Shown piece after piece: positions 55,361 through 62,746 of a DNA stretch of 64,000 nt. A model generated the notes under the pieces. It was given only the letters and a program-made list of their open reading frames with translations, had not been told where the DNA came from and made no database searches. This stretch comes from Bacillota bacterium (GTDB lineage Bacteria; Bacillota_E; JAJZYS01; JAJYTV01), in contig JAJZVM010000001.1 in NCBI GenBank assembly GCA_021845645.1, positions 62,001 to 126,000 on the forward strand, written 5' to 3'. A program made the translations under genes and the position numbers. Within the stretch, counting starts at the first letter, position 1. Every line of letters starts with the position of its first letter.

Positions 55361-55966
55361 TCACGGGCGCCGTGCCATGACGAAGGCGCCGCCATGCGCA
55401 ATGCGGTGCATCTCGGCGGCGACCATGTCGAAGCCCTGCCCTTCAAGCAGACGCACGACCGCGTCGACTTCCGACGAGAGGGGAACGCCGTGGCCGCTAC
55501 GCAACGTGAAGAGGGCCCTTCCGCCGCTTCTCAGCACCCGGCGTATCTCTTGCACGCCCTGCGTCTGGTCGTCCCAGTGGTGGAGGGAGTTCACTTCGAA
55601 CGCCACCGTGAAGCTGCCGTCAGGATACGGCAGGCGCGACGCCGAGCCCTCCCGCAGCTCGACGCGGCCCAAACGCACTGCGTCGCGGTTGCGGTGCAGT
55701 GCCTGACGCACCATGTCGCTCGAGATGTCCACCCCGGACACGTACGCCGCCTGCAACGCGGCCAGCTTGATGGCGGTACCGGGCCCAAATCCGATCTCGA
55801 GGACACGATCGTCGGGCGCCAGCCCGAGGCGATCGACGACCGCACGGTGGAGCGCCCGATGCTCGAGGGCCATGGCGTGCCCGACCAGACGTCCGACCAG
55901 TCCCTTCGGGTGGCCGAACTGCCGGTCAAGACCGGAGGATCCCCGCATCCCGGACGGACTACTCAT
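55361..55966 (-). CDS. Class I SAM-dependent methyltransferase
   Basis: 201 residues. Motif I VLEIGFGPGTAIKLAAL, the acidic loop SGVDISSDMV, and LPYPDGSFTVAFEVNSLHHW mark a UbiE-like Rossmann methyltransferase. Substrate unknown. It overlaps the MarR-type regulator gene by 8 nt, so it is expressed with it; such pairs often serve resistance or detoxification. Confidence 0.88.
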   Translation of the reverse strand: MSSPSGMRGSSGLDRQFGHPKGLVGRLVGHAMALEHRALHRAVVDRLGLAPDDRVLEIGFGPGTAIKLAALQAAYVSGVDISSDMVRQALHRNRDAVRLGRVELREGSASRLPYPDGSFTVAFEVNSLHHWDDQTQGVQEIRRVLRSGGRALFTLRSGHGVPLSSEVDAVVRLLEGQGFDMVAAEMHRIAHGGAFVMARRP

Positions 55967-56492
55967 CCTGCATCCCCTCTTCCCGCGAACCGATTTCCTC
56001 GACGAGGCGACGGAAGCGGCTGCCCGTCAGTGTGGTACGGACCGCCTGCAGCGCGGCCACGGCGGCACCGATCTCGGCCTCGCCTACAGGGATCGCAGCC
56101 AGTTCAAGCAGCCGGGCCTCACGGTCCAGGATGCGCGCAACCGTGCGTTCGCCCTCCGCCGTGAGGCGTACACGCTTGGAGCGCCGATGATCCGGATTCT
56201 CCTCCGCCAGGACCAGCCCCAGGTCTCTCAGGCGATTGACGAGCACCTGGATGTGCTGCCGGGAGGTCGGTCGCAGACGCGCCATCTGCGGCACCGTCTG
56301 CGGCCCGCTCTCTGCCAACCCGACAAGCACGCCGCGCAAGGCTGCGGTCAGATTCGCATGCCCGTGCACCGAAGCGGCGGTCGCCTGCAGGCAGTGGAAG
56401 AGCGAGATCGTCTCGCGAAAGAGCGTCTGCAGCTCCTGCACCGCCTGACCTGGTTCCTGAAGCACATGGTCGTTCATGCGGCTGTCTTCCAT
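55959..56492 (-). CDS. MarR-family transcriptional regulator
   Basis: 177 residues with a winged helix-turn-helix: TVPQMARLRPTSRQHIQVLV as the recognition region and LVLAEENPDHRRSKRVRLT as the wing. ATG with GGAGG 7 nt upstream; two earlier in-frame codons lack it. Directly upstream lies an ordered array of TGACA/TGTCA half-sites that should be its own operator, so autorepression of the regulator-methyltransferase pair is likely. Confidence 0.9.
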   Translation of the reverse strand: MEDSRMNDHVLQEPGQAVQELQTLFRETISLFHCLQATAASVHGHANLTAALRGVLVGLAESGPQTVPQMARLRPTSRQHIQVLVNRLRDLGLVLAEENPDHRRSKRVRLTAEGERTVARILDREARLLELAAIPVGEAEIGAAVAALQAVRTTLTGSRFRRLVEEIGSREEGMQDE

Positions 56493-56515
56493 GGCGGGTC
56501 CTCCGCGTTTCCTTG

Positions 56516-56553
56516 ATGACAACTATACTGTCATCATGACAATTTTAATGTCA
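56516..56553. promoter_or_regulatory. Phased operator array upstream of the MarR gene
   Basis: Four half-sites: ATGACA (56516-56521), TGTCAT (56529-56534), ATGACA (56536-56541) and TGTCA (56549-56553). They form two inverted repeats with 7-nt spacers whose centres are 20 bp apart, joined by a perfect TGTCAT-C-ATGACA palindrome. A minus-strand TTGACA (56549-56554) and TATAGT (56522-56527) lie within, so binding would block the promoter. Confidence 0.75.
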
Positions 56554-56733
56554 ATATGAGCGCAGATCTTCCCCGCGCGGCAGTGTACGGCTGGCCTATG
56601 GCCCACACCGCCAGCACAGTCTGCATCTCCGCCAAGAACCCAGGCGCCACCCGCTCTCCCCACCTCTCGGCTGCGGGCAGCGCTGCAGACCTGCACGGCC
56701 GTGCCCCCGGAGATCCGGATGGTTGCGGGGCGA

Positions 56734-57774
56734 TCAAGGGCCGTCGACGCCGAACAGCTGGTCGAGCGCGCCAAGGACGCTCTGGCGATCGGTGACGCGC
56801 AGGCTGCGAAATTTCGGGTGCGCGATCCCTGCAAGCGTGCTCCCCAGACCCGACGGCCTGCCGTGCGGACGCACCTCGATGTATGCGAAGAGGCCGATGA
56901 GCGGCAGCATGCCCTGGACGAGGTCCCGGGCAAGTCGGTTATCGGCGTCTCCCCAGTTGTCACCATCCGTGAAGTGCAGCACGATCGACTGCTGTCCACG
57001 CGCAAACGACTGCGCCCCATACTCGGCGGCCAGGCGGTAGGCCGCCGAGACCTTCGTGCCCCCCGACTCGGCACGGCGGAAGAACTCCTCCTCGCTCACA
57101 CGCTGCGCCTCCGTGTGGTGGATCACGTAGATGATCTCGAGCGGCCCGTACTGACGGCGGATGAAGCTCGTCAGCCAGTAGAAGAAGCTACGGCACAGCT
57201 GCTTCTTCTCGTCCCCCATGCTGCCGGAGACGTCCCGCAGGGCGACGATGCGGATGTCGGGAGCCGGCGCGCGCTGCGATGTGGAGCTGCGAAACCGCAG
57301 GTCCTCCTGGGTGAGGGCAAGCGGACGCCCGGTCCGACGGGCGCGGGTGAGCGCCACCCGCAGGCTCTCGCGGCGCGCGAGCGATGCCCAGCTGCCCACG
57401 CGCGTAAGGCTCTCCGCCTCGTTGCGCTGCAATCCTCTCCCGCCAGGAGGGGCGATCTCCGGCAGGCGCCAGCGCCTGTCGAGCACCTGCGCGATCTCCT
57501 CGCGCAGCCAGTCGAGGACACTGTCGCCCGGCGCGTCGCCGGCACCGCTGCCGTTGCCCTGCCCGTCCAGCAAGAGGCCGCGTCCGGAGTCCGCAAAGCG
57601 CAGGCGACGCTCGCGCAGCACCGGGTAGGCTACGCGCAGATTGTGCTCCTCGCCCCCGATGATCGCCTCCTCGGCGACGAGATCACGCAGGTACCCCGAG
57701 AGCGCGGCGCGCAGCCGCTCCTCATGCCGCTGCGCATCACGCTCGGCGCTTCGCTCGAGGAAGTAGTCGTCCAA
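56734..57774 (-). CDS. yhbH: YhbH/YeaH family protein (DUF444, von Willebrand A-like)
   Basis: 346 residues. The VWA-like domain with the MIDAS motif DVSGSMGDEKKQLCRSFFYW (near 196-215) and THH-type HTEAQRVSEEEFF fit DUF444; FRSSTSQRAPAPDIRIVALR precedes it. YhbH is a sporulation protein of B. subtilis and the E. coli homologue YeaH works with YeaG (PrkA type). TTG start preceded by GGGGGGA. On the same strand as prkA and spoVR but separated from them by the toxin-antitoxin and insertion scar. Confidence 0.92.
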   Translation of the reverse strand: MDDYFLERSAERDAQRHEERLRAALSGYLRDLVAEEAIIGGEEHNLRVAYPVLRERRLRFADSGRGLLLDGQGNGSGAGDAPGDSVLDWLREEIAQVLDRRWRLPEIAPPGGRGLQRNEAESLTRVGSWASLARRESLRVALTRARRTGRPLALTQEDLRFRSSTSQRAPAPDIRIVALRDVSGSMGDEKKQLCRSFFYWLTSFIRRQYGPLEIIYVIHHTEAQRVSEEEFFRRAESGGTKVSAAYRLAAEYGAQSFARGQQSIVLHFTDGDNWGDADNRLARDLVQGMLPLIGLFAYIEVRPHGRPSGLGSTLAGIAHPKFRSLRVTDRQSVLGALDQLFGVDGP

Positions 57775-57838
57775 AAGGGGTCCCCCCGCATGCGGCTTGT
57801 GGCCAGCCTATGCGGTGGGACCCGCAGTCGTGCCGGGA

Positions 57839-58684
57839 CTAGGGTAGCCGCACCGCATCCGCGACGCGCGTCCGGCCGAAGAATCCGCCAATCATCAGGA
57901 CATCGCCCGGGTGGGCGCGCTCGCGCTCGCTCAGCGTGTCCGGGTCCAGAAGGTGCACGTACTGCAGCCGGAAGCCCGGAATGCGCGTCAGCGCAGCGGA
58001 GGTCCTGCCCAGCAGGCGGGTCGCCTCGTTCTCGCCGCGATCCGCGAAGAGACTGCGCGCCTCAAGCAGACAGGCGTTGATGCGCGCGGCCTGGCGCAGT
58101 TCCTCCGGGGCAAGCTTCGCGTTCATGGCCGAATAGGCAAGACCCTGTTCGTCCCTTGCCGTCTCGGCGATGTGCACGTCGCACGGGAGCGCCAGGTCCT
58201 TCAAGGCCCGTTCGACGCAGCGCGCCTTATACCAGTCGAGTTCGCCGAAATAGACGGCCCGCACCCTCGCCAGGCTCAACAGGCGAAACGTCACGGTCAC
58301 CTGGGAGCGCAGAACTTCGGGATGGACAACCCCTGAGAGCGTTCGCTCGAACGGCGGCAGGCGCAGCTCAGTGGCAAAGCCGGACGGGTAGACGTCCCGC
58401 TCGCCGACCTGCCAGAACAGGTCCACGCCGTATTCGGCGGCGCGTTGCAGGTCGCCGTCGAGGTCGCGCGGGTAGAGCGACGGGCTGTCACCGGGGCCGA
58501 ACTGACGCGGGTGCAGGAAGATGCCGAGAACGGTCGCGTAGCCTGCTGTGGCGGCGACCTCCACGAGACGTCTGTGCCCCGGGTGCAGGAAACCGCGCGT
58601 CAGGATCAGCGCCAGTTCCCTGCCATCAGCCGCTACGGCTCCGTGCAGTTCCTCGACCGAATGCACCTGCTGCGTGAGGGCCAC
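57839..58684 (-). CDS. Divergent pantoate-beta-alanine ligase-like protein (PanC paralogue)
   Basis: 281 residues with the HIGH nucleotidyltransferase fold. PanC-like features: LTRGFLHPGHRRL with H34-x-x-H37, FLHPRQFGPGDSPSLYPRDL, and FGELDWYKARCVERALKDL. However, TMGALHEGH became TRGFLHPGH, the GAxRPGHFxGV pantoate loop is VVHPEVLRSQ, and the SSRNVYL motif is SAMNAKL. Residues for ATP are mostly kept, those for pantoate are not, so another acid is probably adenylated or the enzyme is degenerate. Between yhbH and the SNF2 gene on the same strand. Confidence 0.75.
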   Translation of the reverse strand: MALTQQVHSVEELHGAVAADGRELALILTRGFLHPGHRRLVEVAATAGYATVLGIFLHPRQFGPGDSPSLYPRDLDGDLQRAAEYGVDLFWQVGERDVYPSGFATELRLPPFERTLSGVVHPEVLRSQVTVTFRLLSLARVRAVYFGELDWYKARCVERALKDLALPCDVHIAETARDEQGLAYSAMNAKLAPEELRQAARINACLLEARSLFADRGENEATRLLGRTSAALTRIPGFRLQYVHLLDPDTLSERERAHPGDVLMIGGFFGRTRVADAVRLP

Positions 58685-58714
58685 CTCCGCCAGGTTGCTC
58701 CATGCGACGGGAGA

Positions 58715-60295
58715 TTACACCTCTCGCCCCACGACTTCCTGCATAGCCCCCCGCCGCACGGTGCGGGCGAGCTCGTCGATGCGGTGCTCGATGCCCTGAC
58801 CCTCCTCGGTCAGGAAGATCTCGAGCAGCCGGCTCTCGAGCGGCTTCTCGTGCTCCAGGTGGCGCAGGATGACGTCAAGGTCCCCGATCACGCGCCGGAA
58901 CATGTCGATCTTCTCGTGCAGCAGGCGCAGCACATGCTCTTCCACCGTGTCGCGCGCGAAGAGGTTCAGGATGCGCACCTCCCGCGTCTGCCCGAGGCGA
59001 TGGACCCGGCCGATCCGCTGTTCGACGCGCATCGGGTTCCAGGGAAGATCGTAGTTGACAACGACCGACGCCGTCTGCAGGTTGAGGCCCTGTCCGCCCG
59101 CCTCCGTAGCCACCAGCACCCCGCCCCGGCGGCGGAAGGCCTCGATCTCCGCCTGTCGCTGCCGCTGACCCTGTCCGCCGTGGAGGTAGTGCACCTCGAG
59201 GCCGGCCTCCTCCAGTTGGCGGCCGAGGAACATCTGCGTCGCGCGATACTCGGTGAAGACAAGCGCGGGCTCACGCATGCCGCACAGGAGAGACCTCGCC
59301 GCCTCCGCCTTCTGATTCTGGCGGATGCCCTGCGCGCATTTCAGCAGGTCCCTCGCCTCCACGCCGAACCAGGACGGTCCCATCCGCTGCAGCGTGTCGG
59401 CCAGGGCGAAGCTCGAGGAGCACAGCTCGCGTTGGATCAGGACCAGCGGCAGGATGGTCTCCTGCTGGGCGCGGCGCGCCTGGTACGCCTGGACGAGCAG
59501 GCGCGTGGCCCGGTCGTAGAGCCGGCGCTCGGGCGGCGTCAGATCGACCTGCAGCAGCTCCACCTTGCGCTCCGGGAGCGCGATCCTGGCCTCTTGCCGC
59601 GTGCGCCGCACCATCACCGCGGACAGTTCCTGCCTGAGCTCGTCGACGTTGCGCGGACGTCTCGGCGCCAGGAGGAAGCGCCGGTAGAACTGCATGTAGG
59701 AGCCGAAGACGGCAGGCTTCACGAGCGTGACCAGGTTGTAGAGTTCCGTCAGTTCGTTCTGGATCGGCGTCGCAGTGATCAGCAGCATGCGGCGGCGCGG
59801 CAGGCCCGCCACAAAGGCATGGTTCTGGCTGCGCTGAGACTTCAGGTGATGCGCTTCGTCGACGATCACGAGATCCCAGCGACGACTCTGGTACTGCGCC
59901 GCCTGCGGCATGCGCTTGGCCCAGTCGAGCGAAGCCAGCACGATGCCGGCCCTGGGAGGGACCTCAGGCTGCATGAGCACCTGCCGGTCGAACTTGGTGC
60001 CGAGTTCGTCGCGCCACTGGGTCAGCAGTCCTGCCGGGCAGAGGATCAGGGCGAGGCGGACCTCGCCCCGAGCCCTCAGCTCCTCCAGCACGAGACCGGC
60101 CTCGATCGTCTTGCCGAGACCGACTTCGTCCGCCAGCAGAGCCGAGCCTTCCAGCCGCTCGACGATATCCCCCGCGGCCGTCAGCTGGTGCGGATAGCGC
60201 ACGACGCGCGCACGTCGCCAGATCGGCTCCAGGCGCGGCCAGGCGCGCAGCGTCGCGGTGGAGGGGTCCGTCACGCCGTCAATAGCTCTGCCCAC
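58715..60295 (-). CDS. SNF2-family helicase-like ATPase
   Basis: 526 residues. Motif I ADEVGLGKTIEAGLVLEEL (55-73), motif Ia LILCPAGLLTQW, motif II IVDEAHHLK, motif III LITATPIQN, and the C-domain motifs VLVATEAGGQGLNLQTAS and NPMRVEQRIGRVHRLGQ are all present, so a double-stranded-DNA translocase is expected. It resembles B. subtilis YqhH-type proteins, whose function is unknown. The GTG start overlaps gerW by 17 nt. Confidence 0.93.
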   Translation of the reverse strand: MGRAIDGVTDPSTATLRAWPRLEPIWRRARVVRYPHQLTAAGDIVERLEGSALLADEVGLGKTIEAGLVLEELRARGEVRLALILCPAGLLTQWRDELGTKFDRQVLMQPEVPPRAGIVLASLDWAKRMPQAAQYQSRRWDLVIVDEAHHLKSQRSQNHAFVAGLPRRRMLLITATPIQNELTELYNLVTLVKPAVFGSYMQFYRRFLLAPRRPRNVDELRQELSAVMVRRTRQEARIALPERKVELLQVDLTPPERRLYDRATRLLVQAYQARRAQQETILPLVLIQRELCSSSFALADTLQRMGPSWFGVEARDLLKCAQGIRQNQKAEAARSLLCGMREPALVFTEYRATQMFLGRQLEEAGLEVHYLHGGQGQRQRQAEIEAFRRRGGVLVATEAGGQGLNLQTASVVVNYDLPWNPMRVEQRIGRVHRLGQTREVRILNLFARDTVEEHVLRLLHEKIDMFRRVIGDLDVILRHLEHEKPLESRLLEIFLTEEGQGIEHRIDELARTVRRGAMQEVVGREV

Positions 60296-60731
60296 CGTTC
60301 ATGTCCCGCTCACTGTCGCCGAGGGAGTGGTCATGCCTTCCGCCAGGGCGGATCCAGCTGCCGATCTCCTGCAGGAGCTCTGGTGCCTCGTCCAGGACCC
60401 TGTCGAGCACAGCGTTCTGGTCGACCGGCACCAGATGCACCTCGTCCTTGTGCAGCACGAGAAAACCCACCGGCTGCACGGACACGCCAGCGCCGGAACC
60501 GCCTCCGAACGGCAGGTGCTCCTCGTCGCCCGCAGCCGTCTTACGCTCGGGTCCGGGGCCGCCGTACTGGCCGCCGCCGGCCGCGAAGCCGAAGCTGACG
60601 CGCGAGATCGGTATGATCACGCCTCCGTTCTGGGTCTCGACCGCATCGCCGATCACCGTGTTGACGTCGATCATATCCTTGATGCTCTGCATCGCCGTCG
60701 TCATGAGGCCTTGGATCGGATGCTCGGACAT
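60279..60731 (-). CDS. gerW: GerW (YtfJ) family spore protein
   Basis: 150 residues. MSEHPIQGLMTTAMQSIKDM, IDVNTVIGDAVET and VIIPISRVSFGFAAGGG are the family signature; a Gly-rich centre and GFLVLHKDEVHLVPV follow. GerW is needed for efficient spore germination with alanine. ATG at 60731 with GAGGAGG upstream; a TTG two codons earlier is also possible. First gene of a minus-strand unit with the SNF2 protein. Confidence 0.93.
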   Translation of the reverse strand: MSEHPIQGLMTTAMQSIKDMIDVNTVIGDAVETQNGGVIIPISRVSFGFAAGGGQYGGPGPERKTAAGDEEHLPFGGGSGAGVSVQPVGFLVLHKDEVHLVPVDQNAVLDRVLDEAPELLQEIGSWIRPGGRHDHSLGDSERDMNGGQSY

Positions 60732-60983
60732 GCGCAAACCGCCTCCTCGCCTTAGGCATGCGCACGCTCGACGAGCACTACACCTGCGGCCGTCTGGCTT
60801 CTCTGCCAGCGCGTGGCGGCTGGGACGAAAGACGCACGCGCCGTGCGACGCCTGCGGCTTGGCTCCGCCAAGGTCGCCGCAGGAATCGCCGTCGGGCGGA
60901 CCTGCGCAATCTGTCCCAGTGCATGCAATAACGGTATAGCTTGTTGAGACTTTCCCGGCATTTCTTGCATCGTCTCATAGGGG

Positions 60984-62057
60984 GTGCTCTTGGTGATCGA
61001 TTCCACGCGCGGCCCGGGCGGCCGCGATCTCCGTGTCCTGGGCTCCGTCCTGTTCACAGCGGTCGCTGTCGCGGGCATCTTCTACGTCAAGTGGGATCCG
61101 TACTTCCTCAAGGCGTTCAAGGCAGCCTCGGCGCACACGCTCGGACCATCCATCGTGTCGGGCACGTCTAGCGCTGCTCCGCCCTTCTCCTTCGCTGCCG
61201 CCGTCGACTACGGCATCGCCTACTTCAAGGCGATCTGGGAGGCTCTCGTCGTCGCCCTGCTGCTCGGCGCCGGTGTCCAGACGCTGCTGCCAGCCGACTG
61301 GCTGCGACAACTGCTCGGCAGGGCGGACGCCCGCAGTTCGGCCCTGGCCGGGCTCGCCGCCGTACCGTCGATGATGTGCACATGCTGCGCGGCCCCGCTC
61401 GCTGTCGGTCTGAGGCGGGCCAACGCGGCGCCCGGCGCCGTCCTCGCCTACTGGATCGGCAACCCTGTCCTGAACCCTGCGACGATCATCTTCCTTGGCT
61501 TCGTGCTCGGCTGGGGCTGGGCCCTGCTGCGCATCGCGATAGGAGCTTTGCTGGTCGCGACGGTAGCTTGGTACGGCAACCGCTTCGTGCCGCATACCGA
61601 GCTGCAGGCCACGGCGGAGCTCGACGCCGCGCCGCGCCAAGGTGGCGGCGGGCTCATCGTCCGCTGGCTCAGGACCGCCCTGCATCTGGCGATCGGTCTC
61701 GTGCCGGAGTACCTCGTGATCGTCCTCGTGCTCGGCGCCGTCCGGTCGCTGCTCTTTCCTGCCATGTCCCCTGCGATCGGCGGCAGCGTCCTGCTCTTCA
61801 TCGCTCTGACTGTGGCCGGAACACTGTTCGTCGTGCCCACCGCCGGCGAGGTTCCCATCCTGCAGACGCTCTTCGCCTACGGGCTCGGCTCGGCCGGCGG
61901 CGGGGCGCTCATGCTGACGCTTCCCGCGGTGAGCCTGCCGTCCCTTTGGATGGTGGCAAAGGCCGTGCCGCGCAAGAACCTGCTCGCCGTCGCGGCGATC
62001 GTGGCGCTTTACGGCCTTCTCACGGGCCTGCTGGCACTGCTGCTGGGCCTGCGCTGA
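60984..62057 (+). CDS. DUF318/UPF0718 permease (ArsP-like)
   Basis: 357 residues with about 8-10 membrane helices. The first repeat holds AVPSMMCTCCAAPLAVGLRR, a Cys-rich turn typical of DUF318, followed by GAVLAYWIGNPVLNPATIIF; the second repeat has VPTAGEVPILQTL. ArsP members of this family export methylated trivalent arsenicals through such cysteines; other members have unknown substrates. GTG at 60984 is listed; TTG 60990 or GTG 60993 lie better behind the GGGGG. Divergent from gerW. Confidence 0.82.
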   Translation: MLLVIDSTRGPGGRDLRVLGSVLFTAVAVAGIFYVKWDPYFLKAFKAASAHTLGPSIVSGTSSAAPPFSFAAAVDYGIAYFKAIWEALVVALLLGAGVQTLLPADWLRQLLGRADARSSALAGLAAVPSMMCTCCAAPLAVGLRRANAAPGAVLAYWIGNPVLNPATIIFLGFVLGWGWALLRIAIGALLVATVAWYGNRFVPHTELQATAELDAAPRQGGGGLIVRWLRTALHLAIGLVPEYLVIVLVLGAVRSLLFPAMSPAIGGSVLLFIALTVAGTLFVVPTAGEVPILQTLFAYGLGSAGGGALMLTLPAVSLPSLWMVAKAVPRKNLLAVAAIVALYGLLTGLLALLLGLR

Positions 62058-62127
62058 GCGCCCGCGTTTCCTCGCCCGGACCGGATCGCCTCTGCTGCCT
62101 GAGCGCCTTCGCGGGCTCACGCGCACA

Positions 62128-62150
62128 GGCCGGCGCTGGCATGGCCGGCC
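62128..62150. terminator. GC-rich hairpin between permease and CopD-like gene
   Basis: GGCCGGC (62128-62134) and GCCGGCC (62144-62150) form a 7-bp stem with a 9-nt loop, followed on the plus strand by GCCTTTGGG. Probable terminator between convergent genes. Confidence 0.5.
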
Positions 62151-62159
62151 GCCTTTGGG

Positions 62160-62678
62160 TCAGCTTGCCGCCACAAGACCCGCCGCCGCCAGCAGCACGA
62201 CGATCGCCAGGGCGACATTGGCGACGCCGATGCGCATCGCAAGCCTGCGGTAGTGCTCGGCCTGCCGCACCAGCGCTTCCGGCGGCGCTCCGCCGACCGT
62301 CTCGATCTCGCGGCGCAGTGCGTGCGCCCGGTGCCCTAGGTAGACGTCGTGGATGATGCTCAAGCCGATCATCAGAATCACCGCGGAGAGCTTGACGCCG
62401 AGCCAGAAGCCGAAGCTCGTCCTGTAGAACGAAGGCATCGCGAGGGCCCTAAGAGGGATGCCCATCAGGACGAGATTGAAGACGCCCGTCACGACAAGCA
62501 GCCCGATCGCCGTCCATGCCAAGGGCAGCGATGCCCTGCCGACGGCACGGAACAACGTCGAGCGCTCCACTGGAGAAAGACTGCGGCTGACGGGACCGAG
62601 CACGAATCCGGCGATCAGCATCTCGCCGATCCAGAACACCGCCGCAAACAGGTGGATGAACAGCACGATCTGGCGCAT
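62160..62678 (-). CDS. CopD-like four-helix membrane protein
   Basis: 172 residues with four membrane helices. The opening LFIHLFAAVFWIGEMLIAGF and later FWLGVKLSAVILMIGLSIIH are typical of CopD/DUF2269-type proteins, whose membrane His residues may bind copper or heme; His in FIHLF and IIHDV are seen. ATG at 62678 with GGAGGCGAGGAGC upstream. Function unknown. Confidence 0.75.
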   Translation of the reverse strand: MRQIVLFIHLFAAVFWIGEMLIAGFVLGPVSRSLSPVERSTLFRAVGRASLPLAWTAIGLLVVTGVFNLVLMGIPLRALAMPSFYRTSFGFWLGVKLSAVILMIGLSIIHDVYLGHRAHALRREIETVGGAPPEALVRQAEHYRRLAMRIGVANVALAIVVLLAAAGLVAAS

Positions 62679-62746
62679 GCTCCTCGCCTCCTCCGGCATC
62701 GTGGCGCAGGGGCAGGCCGGAGGATGTGACGCAAGGCACCACGGGT

